Shown here: positions 26,009-34,686 of the stretch, piece after piece
Layout of the letters: every line of letters starts with the position of its first letter
Position numbering within the stretch: position 1 is the first letter of the stretch
Origin: Pseudoteredinibacter isoporae_A
Lineage (GTDB): Bacteria > Pseudomonadota > Gammaproteobacteria > Pseudomonadales > Cellvibrionaceae
Length of the DNA stretch: 64,000 nt
Assembly: GCF_040372805.1 (NCBI RefSeq)
Contig: NZ_BAABWJ010000012.1
Location: 1-64,000 of the forward strand
Direction: 5' to 3'
Notes under the pieces: model-generated
Database searches by the model: none
What the model saw: the letters and a program-made list of their open reading frames with translations, nothing else
Told to the model about the DNA's origin: nothing
Position numbers and translations under genes: made by a program

Positions 26009-26674
26009 ATGCGATTACTTGCGACCACCGCAATTCTCTTCTTTTTTTCGGCCGTTCCGGCCATGGCAGAGGTTCGCCTCTGGCGTTCAACAACAACAAC
26101 TTCAGGCGATATGGGCGGACGTGCTGGTGCCGATGCCATATGTGATGCCGATGCAAATCGCCCTGCAGGTTTATCGAATGTGCGTGCTTTTATCAGTCTC
26201 AGTGGCAGCGATGAAATTCGAGATATGGCGACCAATTACGGTATTCCTACAACAGAAGCCATCAGGAATCAGGACGATAGTTTACAGATAAGCAGTGACT
26301 TTTCGGGTTTATTGAACGCTGGGACGGTTAACCTTGATAACTCAGTTGCATCGGGTGGTGGTGGTGCATTGCCGTGGACATTCAGTGATGCCGATGGTGC
26401 TCTCAATGCCAATAACTGCACAGGGGGAACATCAACCGCGGGGATCGGAGTACAGGGCCACCCACTACAAGTTGATGGCCGATATTTGAATAACAGCACA
26501 AACAATTGTACGGCAGGCCAAGCTTTGTATTGTCTGTCTTGGGAATCTGCGGCGATGTCTTCCGGGGCTCAGTCCGTTCCAACGAATACGCCTTGGTCAT
26601 TTGCACTTACTGTATTTTTTGTCATGGCGTTGTTGCAACAGCAGAGTCGGAAGCGACAAAAAACAAACGTTTGA
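26009..26674 (+). CDS. Secreted DUF1554-like protein with C-terminal PEP/IPTL-CTERM-like sorting tail
   Basis: A 221-residue envelope protein. A signal peptide (MRLLATTAILFFFSAVPAMA) is followed by a domain with GDMGGRAGADAICDADAN and NVRAFIS, the pattern of DUF1554 and related endostatin/lectin-like folds. The C-terminus has the tripartite form of a sorting signal: VPTNTPW, then a hydrophobic helix (SFALTVFFVMALL), then a basic cluster (RKRQK). This resembles the IPTL-CTERM class, although the usual IPTLSEW is altered. Only Gly/Ser/Asn-rich spacers separate the parts. Function unknown; surface display is inferred. Confidence 0.72.
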   Translation: MRLLATTAILFFFSAVPAMAEVRLWRSTTTTSGDMGGRAGADAICDADANRPAGLSNVRAFISLSGSDEIRDMATNYGIPTTEAIRNQDDSLQISSDFSGLLNAGTVNLDNSVASGGGGALPWTFSDADGALNANNCTGGTSTAGIGVQGHPLQVDGRYLNNSTNNCTAGQALYCLSWESAAMSSGAQSVPTNTPWSFALTVFFVMALLQQQSRKRQKTNV

Positions 26675-27132
26675 TTTTCGTCGAGCCTCGCGTTACTGAA
26701 GTGCCTGAGTCGTCTTTTGGGGATTGTTTCTGGAGGTAAAGTGTTTCCTTTTTTCTCAAAACGTTTCCAGTCGGCTGTGGCGTTTGTGCTCAGGGAAAAG
26801 TAATAAAAAATGTTAACGCAATGCGTACTGGCAGTTTTGTACAGGCATTGTTGAGGCGCTTGATGCCGTAAGCGCTTGCACGACGTTGAACTGTACCAAA
26901 AGGTTCGGTACTGCAAGTAATCTAACTGCAGCGAGAATGCTTCATTACGTAACTTTTATTAGTTTTTGGAAGTCAGTATATAGTCATAAATTTTCAATTA
27001 TGATGTCATTTTAGCTTTCATTCTGATAAAAAAGTATGGCAATTTAAACGTCAGGCGAAAAAATAGATACTGTTTTTCTTTTGGGGACATATTTGTTGTT
27101 TTGCAGGACGTTCGGTTCTGGGTAGAAGTACT
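26675..27132. other. Intergenic region with promoter of the AraC regulator
   Basis: A 458-base gap without a supportable gene. It contains a repeated GCGCTTG (around 26856 and 26873), an imperfect GTACC-N9-GGTAC inverted repeat at 26893-26911, and the GGGGACATATT element at 27083-27093 that is shared with the promoter of the paralogous AraC gene at 41 kb. Confidence 0.55.
27083..27093 (+). promoter_or_regulatory. Promoter element shared by two AraC paralogues
   Basis: GGGGACATATT ends 40 bases before the start of the AraC gene at 27133. The paralogous gene has GGGGACACATT at the identical distance from its start. Conservation in otherwise diverged intergenic DNA suggests a shared regulatory or core promoter site. 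Confidence 0.5.
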
Positions 27133-28191
27133 ATGAGTTATTCTGTACGAATTGGTGGCCTTAAAGGCTACTCTGAAGTGGTTACACGATTGGGAGGCGA
27201 TCCCAAGGAATTCTTAGAGCGTTGTGACATCCCGTATGATGTTTTAGATGATGAAGAAAATACCATTCTTTATGCGAATATGGTTGCGCTCATTGAGTAC
27301 ACCGCCAAGTGCTTGAAAAAGCCAGACTTCGGTCTCTATTTGGGTCAGTATCAAAAAGTGGATATTCTTGGCCCGATGTCAGTTGCTATTCAAACCGCTG
27401 AGGCTGTCAGTGATGCGATGAAATGCATGGCACGATTTCTACACATTCAAAACCCTGCGCTTCAATATTATATTGATGATGATCATCCGGATTATGTTCG
27501 AGCGATTATGAATGTCAGTCTTCCCAATCTGTCACATCGGGATATGCCTCAAACCGTCGGGCGTGCCGCAGCGCTGGGGCAGGAAATGTTCATGCAGGTC
27601 GCGAGAGAGCATTTCGAGATTATTAAAGTTGAGATACCTCATGAGCCCTTGCTTCCTGTCTCTATGTATGAGTCTTATTTTAACGCAGCTTTAGAATTCA
27701 ATTCTGAAAGTGTTGTTTGGCATATTTCCAAAGAGACTTACAATGCAAAGTTGCCGCTTCACAGTGACCGCTTGCATCGTTTTGCGTCTCAATACCTCAC
27801 TGAACAATTTCCGGCCCAGGCCAAACGTTTATCGGTGATGGTGGAGAGGGAGCTACGGAAGCTGATGGAAAGCGGAAGTTGTACTCGAGATACTATCGCT
27901 GATCTCTTAAACTTGCATCCCAAAACCATGCAACGTCGACTCGCGCAGGAAGACTGCAATTTTGAAGGCATTCGAGACAAGGTACGCCGCGAGCGCGCAA
28001 GTTATTATTTGTGCAATACCGATATGCCGTTTAGCCAGGTAGCGGATCGGATTGGCTACAGTGATCAGGCAGCCTTAAGTCGAAGTTGCCAGCGTTGGTT
28101 TTCACGTTCACCGAGAGAAATTCGCAGCGAAAACAAATCGCTGGTTCAATCTCAACACTCTTCCAAAATAAAACCGGAGTTGTCCAGCTGA
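27133..28191 (+). CDS. AraC-family regulator, OruR/arabinose-binding-domain type
   Basis: A 352-residue regulator with an N-terminal Arabinose_bd domain of the OruR type (residues ~15-210; LGGDP, HRDMPQTVGRAAALGQ) and a C-terminal AraC double helix-turn-helix (LHPKTMQRRLAQEDCNF; AVADRIGYSDQAALSRSCQRW-type signature). It is a close paralogue of the regulator at 40-41 kb, with identical segments such as GYSDQAALSRSCQRWFS. This branch often controls ornithine, amino-acid or lipid catabolism. No obvious target operon is adjacent; the downstream serine hydrolase gene is convergent. Confidence 0.9.
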   Translation: MSYSVRIGGLKGYSEVVTRLGGDPKEFLERCDIPYDVLDDEENTILYANMVALIEYTAKCLKKPDFGLYLGQYQKVDILGPMSVAIQTAEAVSDAMKCMARFLHIQNPALQYYIDDDHPDYVRAIMNVSLPNLSHRDMPQTVGRAAALGQEMFMQVAREHFEIIKVEIPHEPLLPVSMYESYFNAALEFNSESVVWHISKETYNAKLPLHSDRLHRFASQYLTEQFPAQAKRLSVMVERELRKLMESGSCTRDTIADLLNLHPKTMQRRLAQEDCNFEGIRDKVRRERASYYLCNTDMPFSQVADRIGYSDQAALSRSCQRWFSRSPREIRSENKSLVQSQHSSKIKPELSS

Positions 28192-28276
28192 TGAGGTCGC
28201 TGCGTCGGTGTTTGTGGCATTGCTCTGACGTGTTGTCTTGTCGTCCCAGTGCTGGAACGGCCGACGGTTATTGACG

Positions 28277-28304
28277 ATGTTCTTCTGCGGTTGCAGAAGA
28301 ACAT
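28277..28304. terminator. Perfect 12-bp hairpin between convergent genes
   Basis: ATGTTCTTCTGC (28277-28288) pairs perfectly with GCAGAAGAACAT (28293-28304) around the loop GGTT. It lies between the AraC gene and the convergent serine hydrolase gene. There is no T-tract on either side, so it may act as an mRNA 3'-end stabiliser rather than a true intrinsic terminator. Confidence 0.6.
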
Positions 28305-28315
28305 GCCTGGAACGT

Positions 28316-29518
28316 TTACTGCGGGAAACGCTGACCGATAGCACGCAGGAATTCGATCGTTTCCATTTCCCGGTTGGAGGCTTCATCATTACTTGTGCCA
28401 TATCTTGGGTTGGCAGACAGTTTGACGATCACCAAATTGCGACTGGGGTTGATGTAAATAAACTGGTTATAGACCCCAATGGCCAAATACTCGCCCTCGG
28501 AGGATTCGGGGATCCACCATTGATAGCCATAGCCCAAAGGAAAGTCTTCGTGGACACCGGGCATAAGATAAGGGGCATCGGGTTTGGTGGCTTTTTCAAC
28601 CCAGTCTTGGGAGACGATGGTTTTCCCCTGCCAACGGCCCTTTTGACGATACAGCTCGCCGATTTTAGCGTAGTCACGTGCCGTGGCATTCAGACCGGCG
28701 AAAGCCATTTCCATATCGTAATCATCCACAATCCAGTACGCATCGGATTCCATTCCCAAGGGATGCCAGAGTTTGTCCTGCACATATTGGGTTATTGTGG
28801 TGCCAGTGGCCGCTCTTAGCAGCATGCCCAATGCCTGGGTGTCACCGGAATTGTAGCGGTTGGCGGTGCCGGGTTCCCACTCGCGGCTCATGCCTTGAAC
28901 AAATTCGTCCATAGAGCCCCCCAATGCCATCACTCTCCCCAAGCGCATCACGTCGGATTCGGGGTTGGCATAATCTTCACTCCAGGCTGCGCCAGAGGAC
29001 ATCTGCAGTACGTCTTTAATTTTGACGCCGTCATAGGCCGATCCTGCCAGCGAGGGGACGTAGTCGGTCATGGTTTTTTGGATATCGATCCGCTTTTCGT
29101 CGACAGCGATACCGATGGCCGTTGCGATAACACTCTTGGCCACTGACATGGACAGCCAGTTCACCTGGCGACCGCCGCTTAATCGATAATCTTCAAATCT
29201 GACTGCGCCATCGGCAACCACAAGAAGCGCACTGGTGTCGGTTTCCTGTAAAAACGCTTCAGTGTTAACGGTTTCCTCTCCGAAGGTGAAGTGCTCGGGG
29301 AGGTGAATGGGCGTGCCTTCTTCAAATTGAAACGGTTTTTGAGCAGCTGTCATCGTGCTTACGGGCATAAATTCAGCAACGCGACTGAATTTATGATATT
29401 GCCGTTCCCCATTAAACAAACTGGTCGCAAAGGTGGCGCGCTCAATCTTATCCATATACAACCATCCTGCGATGGCTATGGCGATAGATAGGGCGATACC
29501 GATATACATCTTCTTCAT
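28316..29518 (-). CDS. Membrane-anchored serine hydrolase, beta-lactamase/NylB-like
   Basis: A 400-residue protein with an N-terminal membrane anchor or signal (residues ~4-22) and a beta-lactamase-fold domain. The SxxK catalytic motif is SVAKSV, the YxN-like motif is RYNSGDTQALG, and the third motif region is GYGYQWW. This combination is typical of class C-related esterases and 6-aminohexanoate oligomer hydrolases rather than antibiotic-resistance enzymes. It probably hydrolyses an ester or amide in the periplasm. It is convergent with one AraC gene and follows a second AraC gene on the same strand after 168 bases, which may control it. Confidence 0.85.
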   Translation of the reverse strand: MKKMYIGIALSIAIAIAGWLYMDKIERATFATSLFNGERQYHKFSRVAEFMPVSTMTAAQKPFQFEEGTPIHLPEHFTFGEETVNTEAFLQETDTSALLVVADGAVRFEDYRLSGGRQVNWLSMSVAKSVIATAIGIAVDEKRIDIQKTMTDYVPSLAGSAYDGVKIKDVLQMSSGAAWSEDYANPESDVMRLGRVMALGGSMDEFVQGMSREWEPGTANRYNSGDTQALGMLLRAATGTTITQYVQDKLWHPLGMESDAYWIVDDYDMEMAFAGLNATARDYAKIGELYRQKGRWQGKTIVSQDWVEKATKPDAPYLMPGVHEDFPLGYGYQWWIPESSEGEYLAIGVYNQFIYINPSRNLVIVKLSANPRYGTSNDEASNREMETIEFLRAIGQRFPQ

Positions 29519-29686
29519 GTTGTTGATCTCAGCAATGAAAACGGTCAGCCTCTTTGGGCATGGTCGTGAAGGCGCAGCTTAGCAGAGCTCGTGAGGGAGT
29601 TTTTATTCCGTATTCCGGAAATTCTATGACAGATGACGGAAAGGGCGAGGAAGAGTGAAGGAGTGTGAAGAGGAGCGAATGGACGC

Positions 29687-30676
29687 TCAGGAAATTTCTG
29701 ATGGAAGGTTGCGACTGTTCTTTTGAAAGTTCTTGGGTGTCATGCCCGTATATCGTTTAAAGGCTGAGGTAAAATTGCTGGGGTGTTCGTAACCGATTTC
29801 CAAGGCAACCTGGGTAATGTTCAGTTTACGTGCCGACAGCAGTTGTTGCGCCTGTTGCATTTTAAGGTTCAAGACATAGTCACTCATGGTGCAGCCATAA
29901 ATGATTTTGAAGCAGGAAGTGAGCCGGCTTTTTCCCAGACCCAGTTGCTTGACCATGTCGGTCAGGGTGGGTGGTTCTCGCCACTGCTGATTCAATAGGT
30001 CCGCAGCCTTCGAGATAATGCCCATCTCTTTGTCGCTGATCTGAGAAAACGTCCTGCGGGATTCTTCGCTGAGAATATTGCGCATGGCCAAGCAGGCAAT
30101 CTCGATGGTTTTGGCCTGAAGAAAGGGACGGCTCCAAACGGGGTCATTCAGTCCATCGAGCAGTATGTACACGGCCTTGGTTAAGTCATTACTCATTTGA
30201 AATTGTTCATTGACCCAGGTATTTCCCGAGATTGCCTGCTCAATGCAGTTGGGAAGTTGATCGATACTGAGATCAAAAGGTTCCTGCACAAAGACGTCGG
30301 CATCACACATGAGCATGACCAGTAAGTAGTGATCGCAAGGGCCAGATGATTCCAATAGTTCCATATCGTTAACATGATACGCCACCGACAGTTGGCCTTC
30401 GTTAAAGGCACTGGAGGTGACGCCCTCAAGGCTGATTTCGCTGTTGCCTCGCAGTTTACATGCAAGCATCAGTTTTTTTCCGGGCATCGATACAATGGCA
30501 TCGCCGCCTTTGATGTTTTTGAGGTCGAGAATGCGAACCATCATACCCGCTTGAAACTGAAACAATATTTCGTTACCGGTTTCATTGTTATTGTCATGCC
30601 GAATGGAGAGGCGCTCCGAGTGGAAGCGAAAACGCTTCAAATCGTTAAAAGGTAGGTTGAGATATTCTTCAGTCAT
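29687..30676 (-). CDS. AraC-family regulator, PchR-like
   Basis: A 329-residue regulator with a diverged N-terminal sensing domain and a C-terminal AraC DNA-binding domain (PPTLTDMVKQLGLGKSRLTSCFK for the first helix-turn-helix; ALEIGYEHPSNFTSAFKRYTGMTPKNF for the second). The GY-H-SNFTSAFKR wording is close to PchR-type activators of siderophore systems, but no siderophore gene is present. It is upstream of and codirectional with the NylB-like hydrolase gene, the most likely local target. Confidence 0.88.
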   Translation of the reverse strand: MTEEYLNLPFNDLKRFRFHSERLSIRHDNNNETGNEILFQFQAGMMVRILDLKNIKGGDAIVSMPGKKLMLACKLRGNSEISLEGVTSSAFNEGQLSVAYHVNDMELLESSGPCDHYLLVMLMCDADVFVQEPFDLSIDQLPNCIEQAISGNTWVNEQFQMSNDLTKAVYILLDGLNDPVWSRPFLQAKTIEIACLAMRNILSEESRRTFSQISDKEMGIISKAADLLNQQWREPPTLTDMVKQLGLGKSRLTSCFKIIYGCTMSDYVLNLKMQQAQQLLSARKLNITQVALEIGYEHPSNFTSAFKRYTGMTPKNFQKNSRNLPSEIS

Positions 30677-30988
30677 AGGTGCAAGCAGCAGACGTGGGTT
30701 GCTGAAATATACCGTTGTAGCGGAGGCTCATTCAGGCACTCTAACAAGATTCCGCGCTGAGACCAAATGCGGGCGTATGAACCGTGTGTTTGGTGGATGC
30801 GTACAAAACGGTAAAAGATCACCTAAGACGACCGATAAACTGGTTCTTCGACGATCTGCGAATGATAGTGAGATTCGGCAAGCAAAGACTTGATACTGCC
30901 GCTGTAAGTCAATACATTAATCGGCAGCTGGCCGCAAAATGGATTCTGTGGACAGGCTAAACATCCGCTTCTGCTTATCGATAGGGAA
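30677..30988. other. Intergenic region between divergent AraC and membrane-protein genes
   Basis: A 312-base gap. An open frame reaches into it from inside the AraC gene but has no start signal or domain. I see no hairpin or repeat that stands out. An AGGGAA site precedes the ATG at 30989. Confidence 0.5.
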
Positions 30989-31375
30989 ATGACTATGTCC
31001 AAAGCGATTACATGTTGTCTGTTAATTGTTGGCCTGATTAATTTTGTGCCGGTTCTGGGGGTGTTGTCTGCACAACATCTGCAAGAGGCCTATGGCGTTG
31101 TGCTGTCCTCAAATGATCTGATCATTCTTATGCGCCACAGAGCGTTACTGTTCGGTATTTTAGGAGGGTTCATACTGTTCTCGGCGTTTAATAAGAGTTA
31201 TCAAGTCGTAGCTATGATTCTGGCCGGTATCAGTATGATCGGTTTCGCTGTTTTGGTTCACGGTGTGAATGGCTTCAATGCGTCCATCCACAAGGTGTTG
31301 TTGGCGGATTATGTGGGCATCGCTTTTTTAGGGTTGGCTCTGGGACTCACGTATTTCGACACGCGAAATACGTGA
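30989..31375 (+). CDS. Small four-helix membrane protein of unknown function
   Basis: A 128-residue protein with four hydrophobic helices (about residues 5-25, 48-66, 70-90 and 103-122) and no catalytic motif that I recognise. The N-terminal pair of Met codons (30989 and 30995) gives two possible starts; AGGGAA lies 6 bases upstream of the first. Its stop is 4 bases from the end of the convergent diguanylate cyclase gene. Similar small proteins are often annotated as hypothetical integral membrane phosphatidylethanolamine-binding or DoxX-like proteins, but I cannot confirm a family. Confidence 0.7.
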   Translation: MTMSKAITCCLLIVGLINFVPVLGVLSAQHLQEAYGVVLSSNDLIILMRHRALLFGILGGFILFSAFNKSYQVVAMILAGISMIGFAVLVHGVNGFNASIHKVLLADYVGIAFLGLALGLTYFDTRNT

Positions 31376-31379
31376 TGTT

Positions 31380-33173
31380 TTAAATCCAATTTCCTGAGGA
31401 GGTATTTTTCCCTTCTTTTTTGGAATCATATAGAAAGCGATCAGCCGAACTGATGATCTTATCCAGGCTGAATTCACTTCGATCTTTTAATATGGAATAG
31501 CCGATTGAGGCTGTCAGGGACAAGGGGTTACCCTCGTAGGTGAAATCGTTGCTGGCAATCTGGCAGCGAATGCGCTCGCACAATGCTTTCAAGGCTGGCA
31601 CAGGAATATCTTCGCAAATGATGACAAACTCGTCGCCTCCCCACCTTACCAGAATATCCGAAGGGCGAATAATAGTGTCAATCACCTTGACGAGTTCGAC
31701 TAAGACATAATCGCCCGCAGAATGACCCAGGGAGTCATTGATCGGTTTGAAATTGTCGCAGTCAATCATAATGGCGGCAACAGAGTTCTCAGATTCTTCG
31801 GGAATCCGACTTAAACGGCTGTTGATGGCGGCGGCCTGTTCGATGAGGTAACCCCGTCGATACGCGCCGGTGAGTTGATCTCGCAGGGACAAATCCAGTT
31901 TCACCTGGGTGAGCTTGGATTTGTAATAGAAAATAACAATCAAGCTGCTTAATAACAATCCAATGCCGATGAAAATGGATACCTGGGTTTGGTTTCTTTT
32001 TTCAGCATGGCTGAGTTCCAGTTCCTTTGCGAGGGATTTCTTCTCGAGCATCAGGATTTTGGATTGCTCTCGTTGTGCCCGCAGAGAATGCTCGATGGAT
32101 GTCGCCAACTCGTAGATGCGGTGATCGCTCACATCTTTATCGGTATTGACGGCTTCTTTCAGATGCTCAAAAGCGAGGCGCTTTTCTCCCCGTCGTTCGT
32201 GGATTTCACTGAGTAGAAAATTGAGGTCTCTTACCAGTTGTGAATGCGCCATTTTGTGGGACAGAGCAAGACCTTCGGTCGCGGTTTGCAGAGCCTTATC
32301 CAGCTTATTAGAAATCAAATACAGGTTGGTTTGTTCTCGGTATACCCGAACCAGAACGGGTTTGTAGTTCTGATTCAGGGCAATCTCCGCGGCGATATCG
32401 AGATATTGCGCGGATTTTTCATATTCGTTCAGGTAGAGGTAACTGACACCCAGCATGCGGTTGATGTGGGCCACGGCTCTAGGCGATGGGGCTTTTTCAT
32501 ACAGTTTTTGAGCCTTAATCAGGCGATCCAGAGATTCCTGTGGGTCATAGCGATGGGGTGCCTGCAAGCGGTTCGTTGCAGAATTGAGCAGGATTCTGGC
32601 TTCATATCGAATATCGCCAAGTTCCCTGAAGATCACAATGGCTTTATCAAAGGCGTCCTCTGAGAGTTCGGTCAGCCCCGTTTCAAGGTAGGTGGCTCCC
32701 ATCAAGGCGTATGATTTACCGACATAGAGCTGATGATTTTCTTCCAGGCCAATATCCGCCAGTTGCTTTGCCAGAGGAAGGGCGTTCAGGAACTCTCCGA
32801 GCCTTGCCAGGGCGATGGCCTTTGACTCCAGATAGGTCATCTGAGCCTCTGCATTTGAAAGCTTGTCTGAAAAGGTTTCAGATTGTGCAATGCAGGCTTT
32901 TGCCTGCTCGACATGACCTAAATACGCATGCAATCGGCCGCAATAAATATAATAAAGTGCCGATTCGTCCGGAGTTGATTGGGAGTTGAGGGTGTTTCCA
33001 AGGGTTTCAATAAGGTGCTGGGCGTGTTCCAGCGCCTTGAAGTCATGTTGTTTTATTTGCTGAATAATTTCCCTGCTTGATGCGTTCTCCACGACCTTGT
33101 GTTGCAAAGAGGCACTGTTCCCGGTGCTTGCGAGCAATACCAGGCTCAAAAATAGGGTTAAATGTGTGTACAT
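31380..33173 (-). CDS. Diguanylate cyclase with periplasmic TPR-like sensor
   Basis: A 597-residue protein. The start at 33173 is chosen because it yields a signal peptide (MYTHLTLFLSLVLLASTGNSAS); the frame extends 38 codons further upstream without such a signal. Helical TPR-like repeats fill about residues 30-390, a transmembrane helix follows (SIFIGIGLLLSSLIVIFYY), then a GGDEF domain starting LRDQLTGAYRRGYL. The active site is intact (RWGGDEF) and a canonical RxxD inhibition site (RPSD) lies five residues before it. It should make c-di-GMP from GTP in response to a periplasmic cue, with product feedback. Downstream targets unknown. Confidence 0.9.
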   Translation of the reverse strand: MYTHLTLFLSLVLLASTGNSASLQHKVVENASSREIIQQIKQHDFKALEHAQHLIETLGNTLNSQSTPDESALYYIYCGRLHAYLGHVEQAKACIAQSETFSDKLSNAEAQMTYLESKAIALARLGEFLNALPLAKQLADIGLEENHQLYVGKSYALMGATYLETGLTELSEDAFDKAIVIFRELGDIRYEARILLNSATNRLQAPHRYDPQESLDRLIKAQKLYEKAPSPRAVAHINRMLGVSYLYLNEYEKSAQYLDIAAEIALNQNYKPVLVRVYREQTNLYLISNKLDKALQTATEGLALSHKMAHSQLVRDLNFLLSEIHERRGEKRLAFEHLKEAVNTDKDVSDHRIYELATSIEHSLRAQREQSKILMLEKKSLAKELELSHAEKRNQTQVSIFIGIGLLLSSLIVIFYYKSKLTQVKLDLSLRDQLTGAYRRGYLIEQAAAINSRLSRIPEESENSVAAIMIDCDNFKPINDSLGHSAGDYVLVELVKVIDTIIRPSDILVRWGGDEFVIICEDIPVPALKALCERIRCQIASNDFTYEGNPLSLTASIGYSILKDRSEFSLDKIISSADRFLYDSKKEGKNTSSGNWI

Positions 33174-33878
33174 ACTAAGAAACAATCTCTTGTTTTTTTG
33201 ACCGACAATTATGTAAGAGATTTCTAATATTGTGTGATTCCCACATGGCTTACGCTCTAGTATAGAAGGTTCTGGGAATAAGCCCACTTTTCTTCATCAA
33301 TAAACGTTGGCTACCAACGCCGTTAGTTTACCGCCCTCCCTGAGTAAACTTTCCAGTCTGATTGGATTATCAACCTGAGTGGAAGATATGCAAGAGCGAT
33401 ATTGAGATCATCTATTGGTAAATCCGACGAATGGTAAGGTGCCAATCAGCGTTAACATGGATTTAAAAAGAGCCGCAATTTTTCATTAGGTTTCGATTCG
33501 GCTCTCAGTGGGATGAAAAATCCTGGCGGTTTCAGCGATTAATATTCACCCAGAGCGCCCCCCAATTGATCTAAACGACATTCATATTGTCGCGATCAGC
33601 CTGTTTCCTGATGGTTGACAAATTTTGGCACTTATTTGTCCAGCTGGACAAAATTCTATTTTAATCAAATTTGATAAGTGCCAAAAAGCAAAATCTGACT
33701 TATTTCCAGACAAGTTGTGGGGCGTTTTCATTCATTTCTCAGTCATAATTCGTTCTGATAATGGCGCCCTCAGTGATTGGAGCATTCAATCTTCGTTGGC
33801 GCATTCAGTCACCCTCTCATTTTTTGAAAGTCATGAGTGATAATTTTCAAAAAAGACAAAAATAAGGAATCGAAAATC
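33174..33878. other. Long intergenic region with nested palindromes
   Basis: This 705-base gap is the longest in the window. It separates the divergent diguanylate cyclase and PilJ-like genes. Its one striking feature is the nested inverted-repeat element at 33617-33686. An open frame crosses the element at 33625-33840 but has no ribosome site or family resemblance. Confidence 0.6.
33617..33686. promoter_or_regulatory. Nested palindromic element upstream of the PilJ-like pair
   Basis: Outer arms TTTTGGCACTTAT (33623-33635) and ATAAGTGCCAAAA (33674-33686) are perfect 13-bp complements. Directly inside the left arm is a perfect 18-bp palindrome, TTTGTCCAGCTGGACAAA (33636-33653). A third GACAAA at 33617-33622 can pair with TTTGTC at 33635-33640. 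The element lies about 190 bases before the first PilJ-like gene. Either a multi-site operator or a structured 5' leader would explain it. Confidence 0.7.
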
Positions 33879-34685
33879 GTGCGAAACCTAAAGCTTAATT
33901 GTTGGCAACAGAAACTCATTACGTTCCTGCTGTTCTGTTGCTGCATGAACGTTCGAGCATTTGCCAGTGCGTCGGTGGTTGATGTTCACAATATCGCTGA
34001 AATTTGTACCAGTGTTCAAACCGTGCTCAAAGATTATGCCTTGGTGGGTATGGGGGTTAAATATGATGACCCAGAAGGCCATCTGAAAACCACCATTGAA
34101 AAAATCGACAAGGATTTTGCGGCCCTTAAAGAAGGGCATCACCTCGGTCCAAAAATCGATGCACTGGTCATCGAGAAGGAAAAAACCTGGAAGAAGATAC
34201 GCGAAATTGTGGTGGCCGAACCGCGACAAGATGTCGTTATGGATTTGCATATTGCCATTGAAAAGTTTGATAAAGAATGTTGGGAAATTGCGGAAATGAT
34301 CGCCCTTGAAACCCATGTGGAAGGCGAACACTACGTAATCGTGGCATCTGAATTGGGAATGGAGGTTCAGCGTCTGGCGGCACTTTATATGATGCGGGCC
34401 TGGGATGTGTCGAATCCACATTATTTCGAGGAAGTGGAAACTATTCTGGAAGAATTCGAAAAGTACTATCACGAGTTAGCTGAACAGGCCTATCCGAAGT
34501 ACATCGGTGATGCAACGAAAGCTAAGTTGGATAAGATCGAAAAATCTTTTTTGGTGTTCGAACACATGGCCGCGAGCAAATCTGGACGCTTTGTCCCCGC
34601 CTTGGGTCAACGTTCCGCCACTCGTCTTATTGTTCAAATCAATGATGTAATCAATGACGTTATTACTGCTGTTGAGAAGAAGTAA
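33879..34685 (+). CDS. Secreted stand-alone PilJ-type sensor-domain protein (first of pair)
   Basis: A 268-residue helical protein. The GTG at 33879 is chosen because AAGGA lies 10 bases upstream and the protein then opens with a signal peptide (hydrophobic segment ITFLLFCCCMNVRAFA). The mature part is two helical blocks resembling the periplasmic nitrate/ligand-sensing module of PilJ, NarX and NarQ (PF13675): TSVQTVLKDYALVGMGV in the first and GMEVQRLAALYMMRAW in the second. There is no transmembrane helix, HAMP or signalling domain after it. Its stop is one base from the next start, so it is cotranslated with a diverged paralogue. Function unknown; a soluble ligand-binding protein is the simplest idea. 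Confidence 0.75.
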   Translation: MRNLKLNCWQQKLITFLLFCCCMNVRAFASASVVDVHNIAEICTSVQTVLKDYALVGMGVKYDDPEGHLKTTIEKIDKDFAALKEGHHLGPKIDALVIEKEKTWKKIREIVVAEPRQDVVMDLHIAIEKFDKECWEIAEMIALETHVEGEHYVIVASELGMEVQRLAALYMMRAWDVSNPHYFEEVETILEEFEKYYHELAEQAYPKYIGDATKAKLDKIEKSFLVFEHMAASKSGRFVPALGQRSATRLIVQINDVINDVITAVEKK

Positions 34686-34686
34686 A

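Noticed and set aside
28238..28819. A 193-codon open frame antisense to the serine hydrolase gene
   Set aside because: It overlaps catalytic parts of a recognised hydrolase on the other strand and has no family resemblance.
33625..33840. A 71-codon open frame across the nested palindrome
   Set aside because: It has no ribosome site, its composition is that of intergenic DNA, and the palindrome explains the sequence better.
33888..34472. A 194-codon open frame antisense to the first PilJ-like gene
   Set aside because: The sense protein has a signal peptide, ribosome site and paralogue; the antisense frame has no such support.
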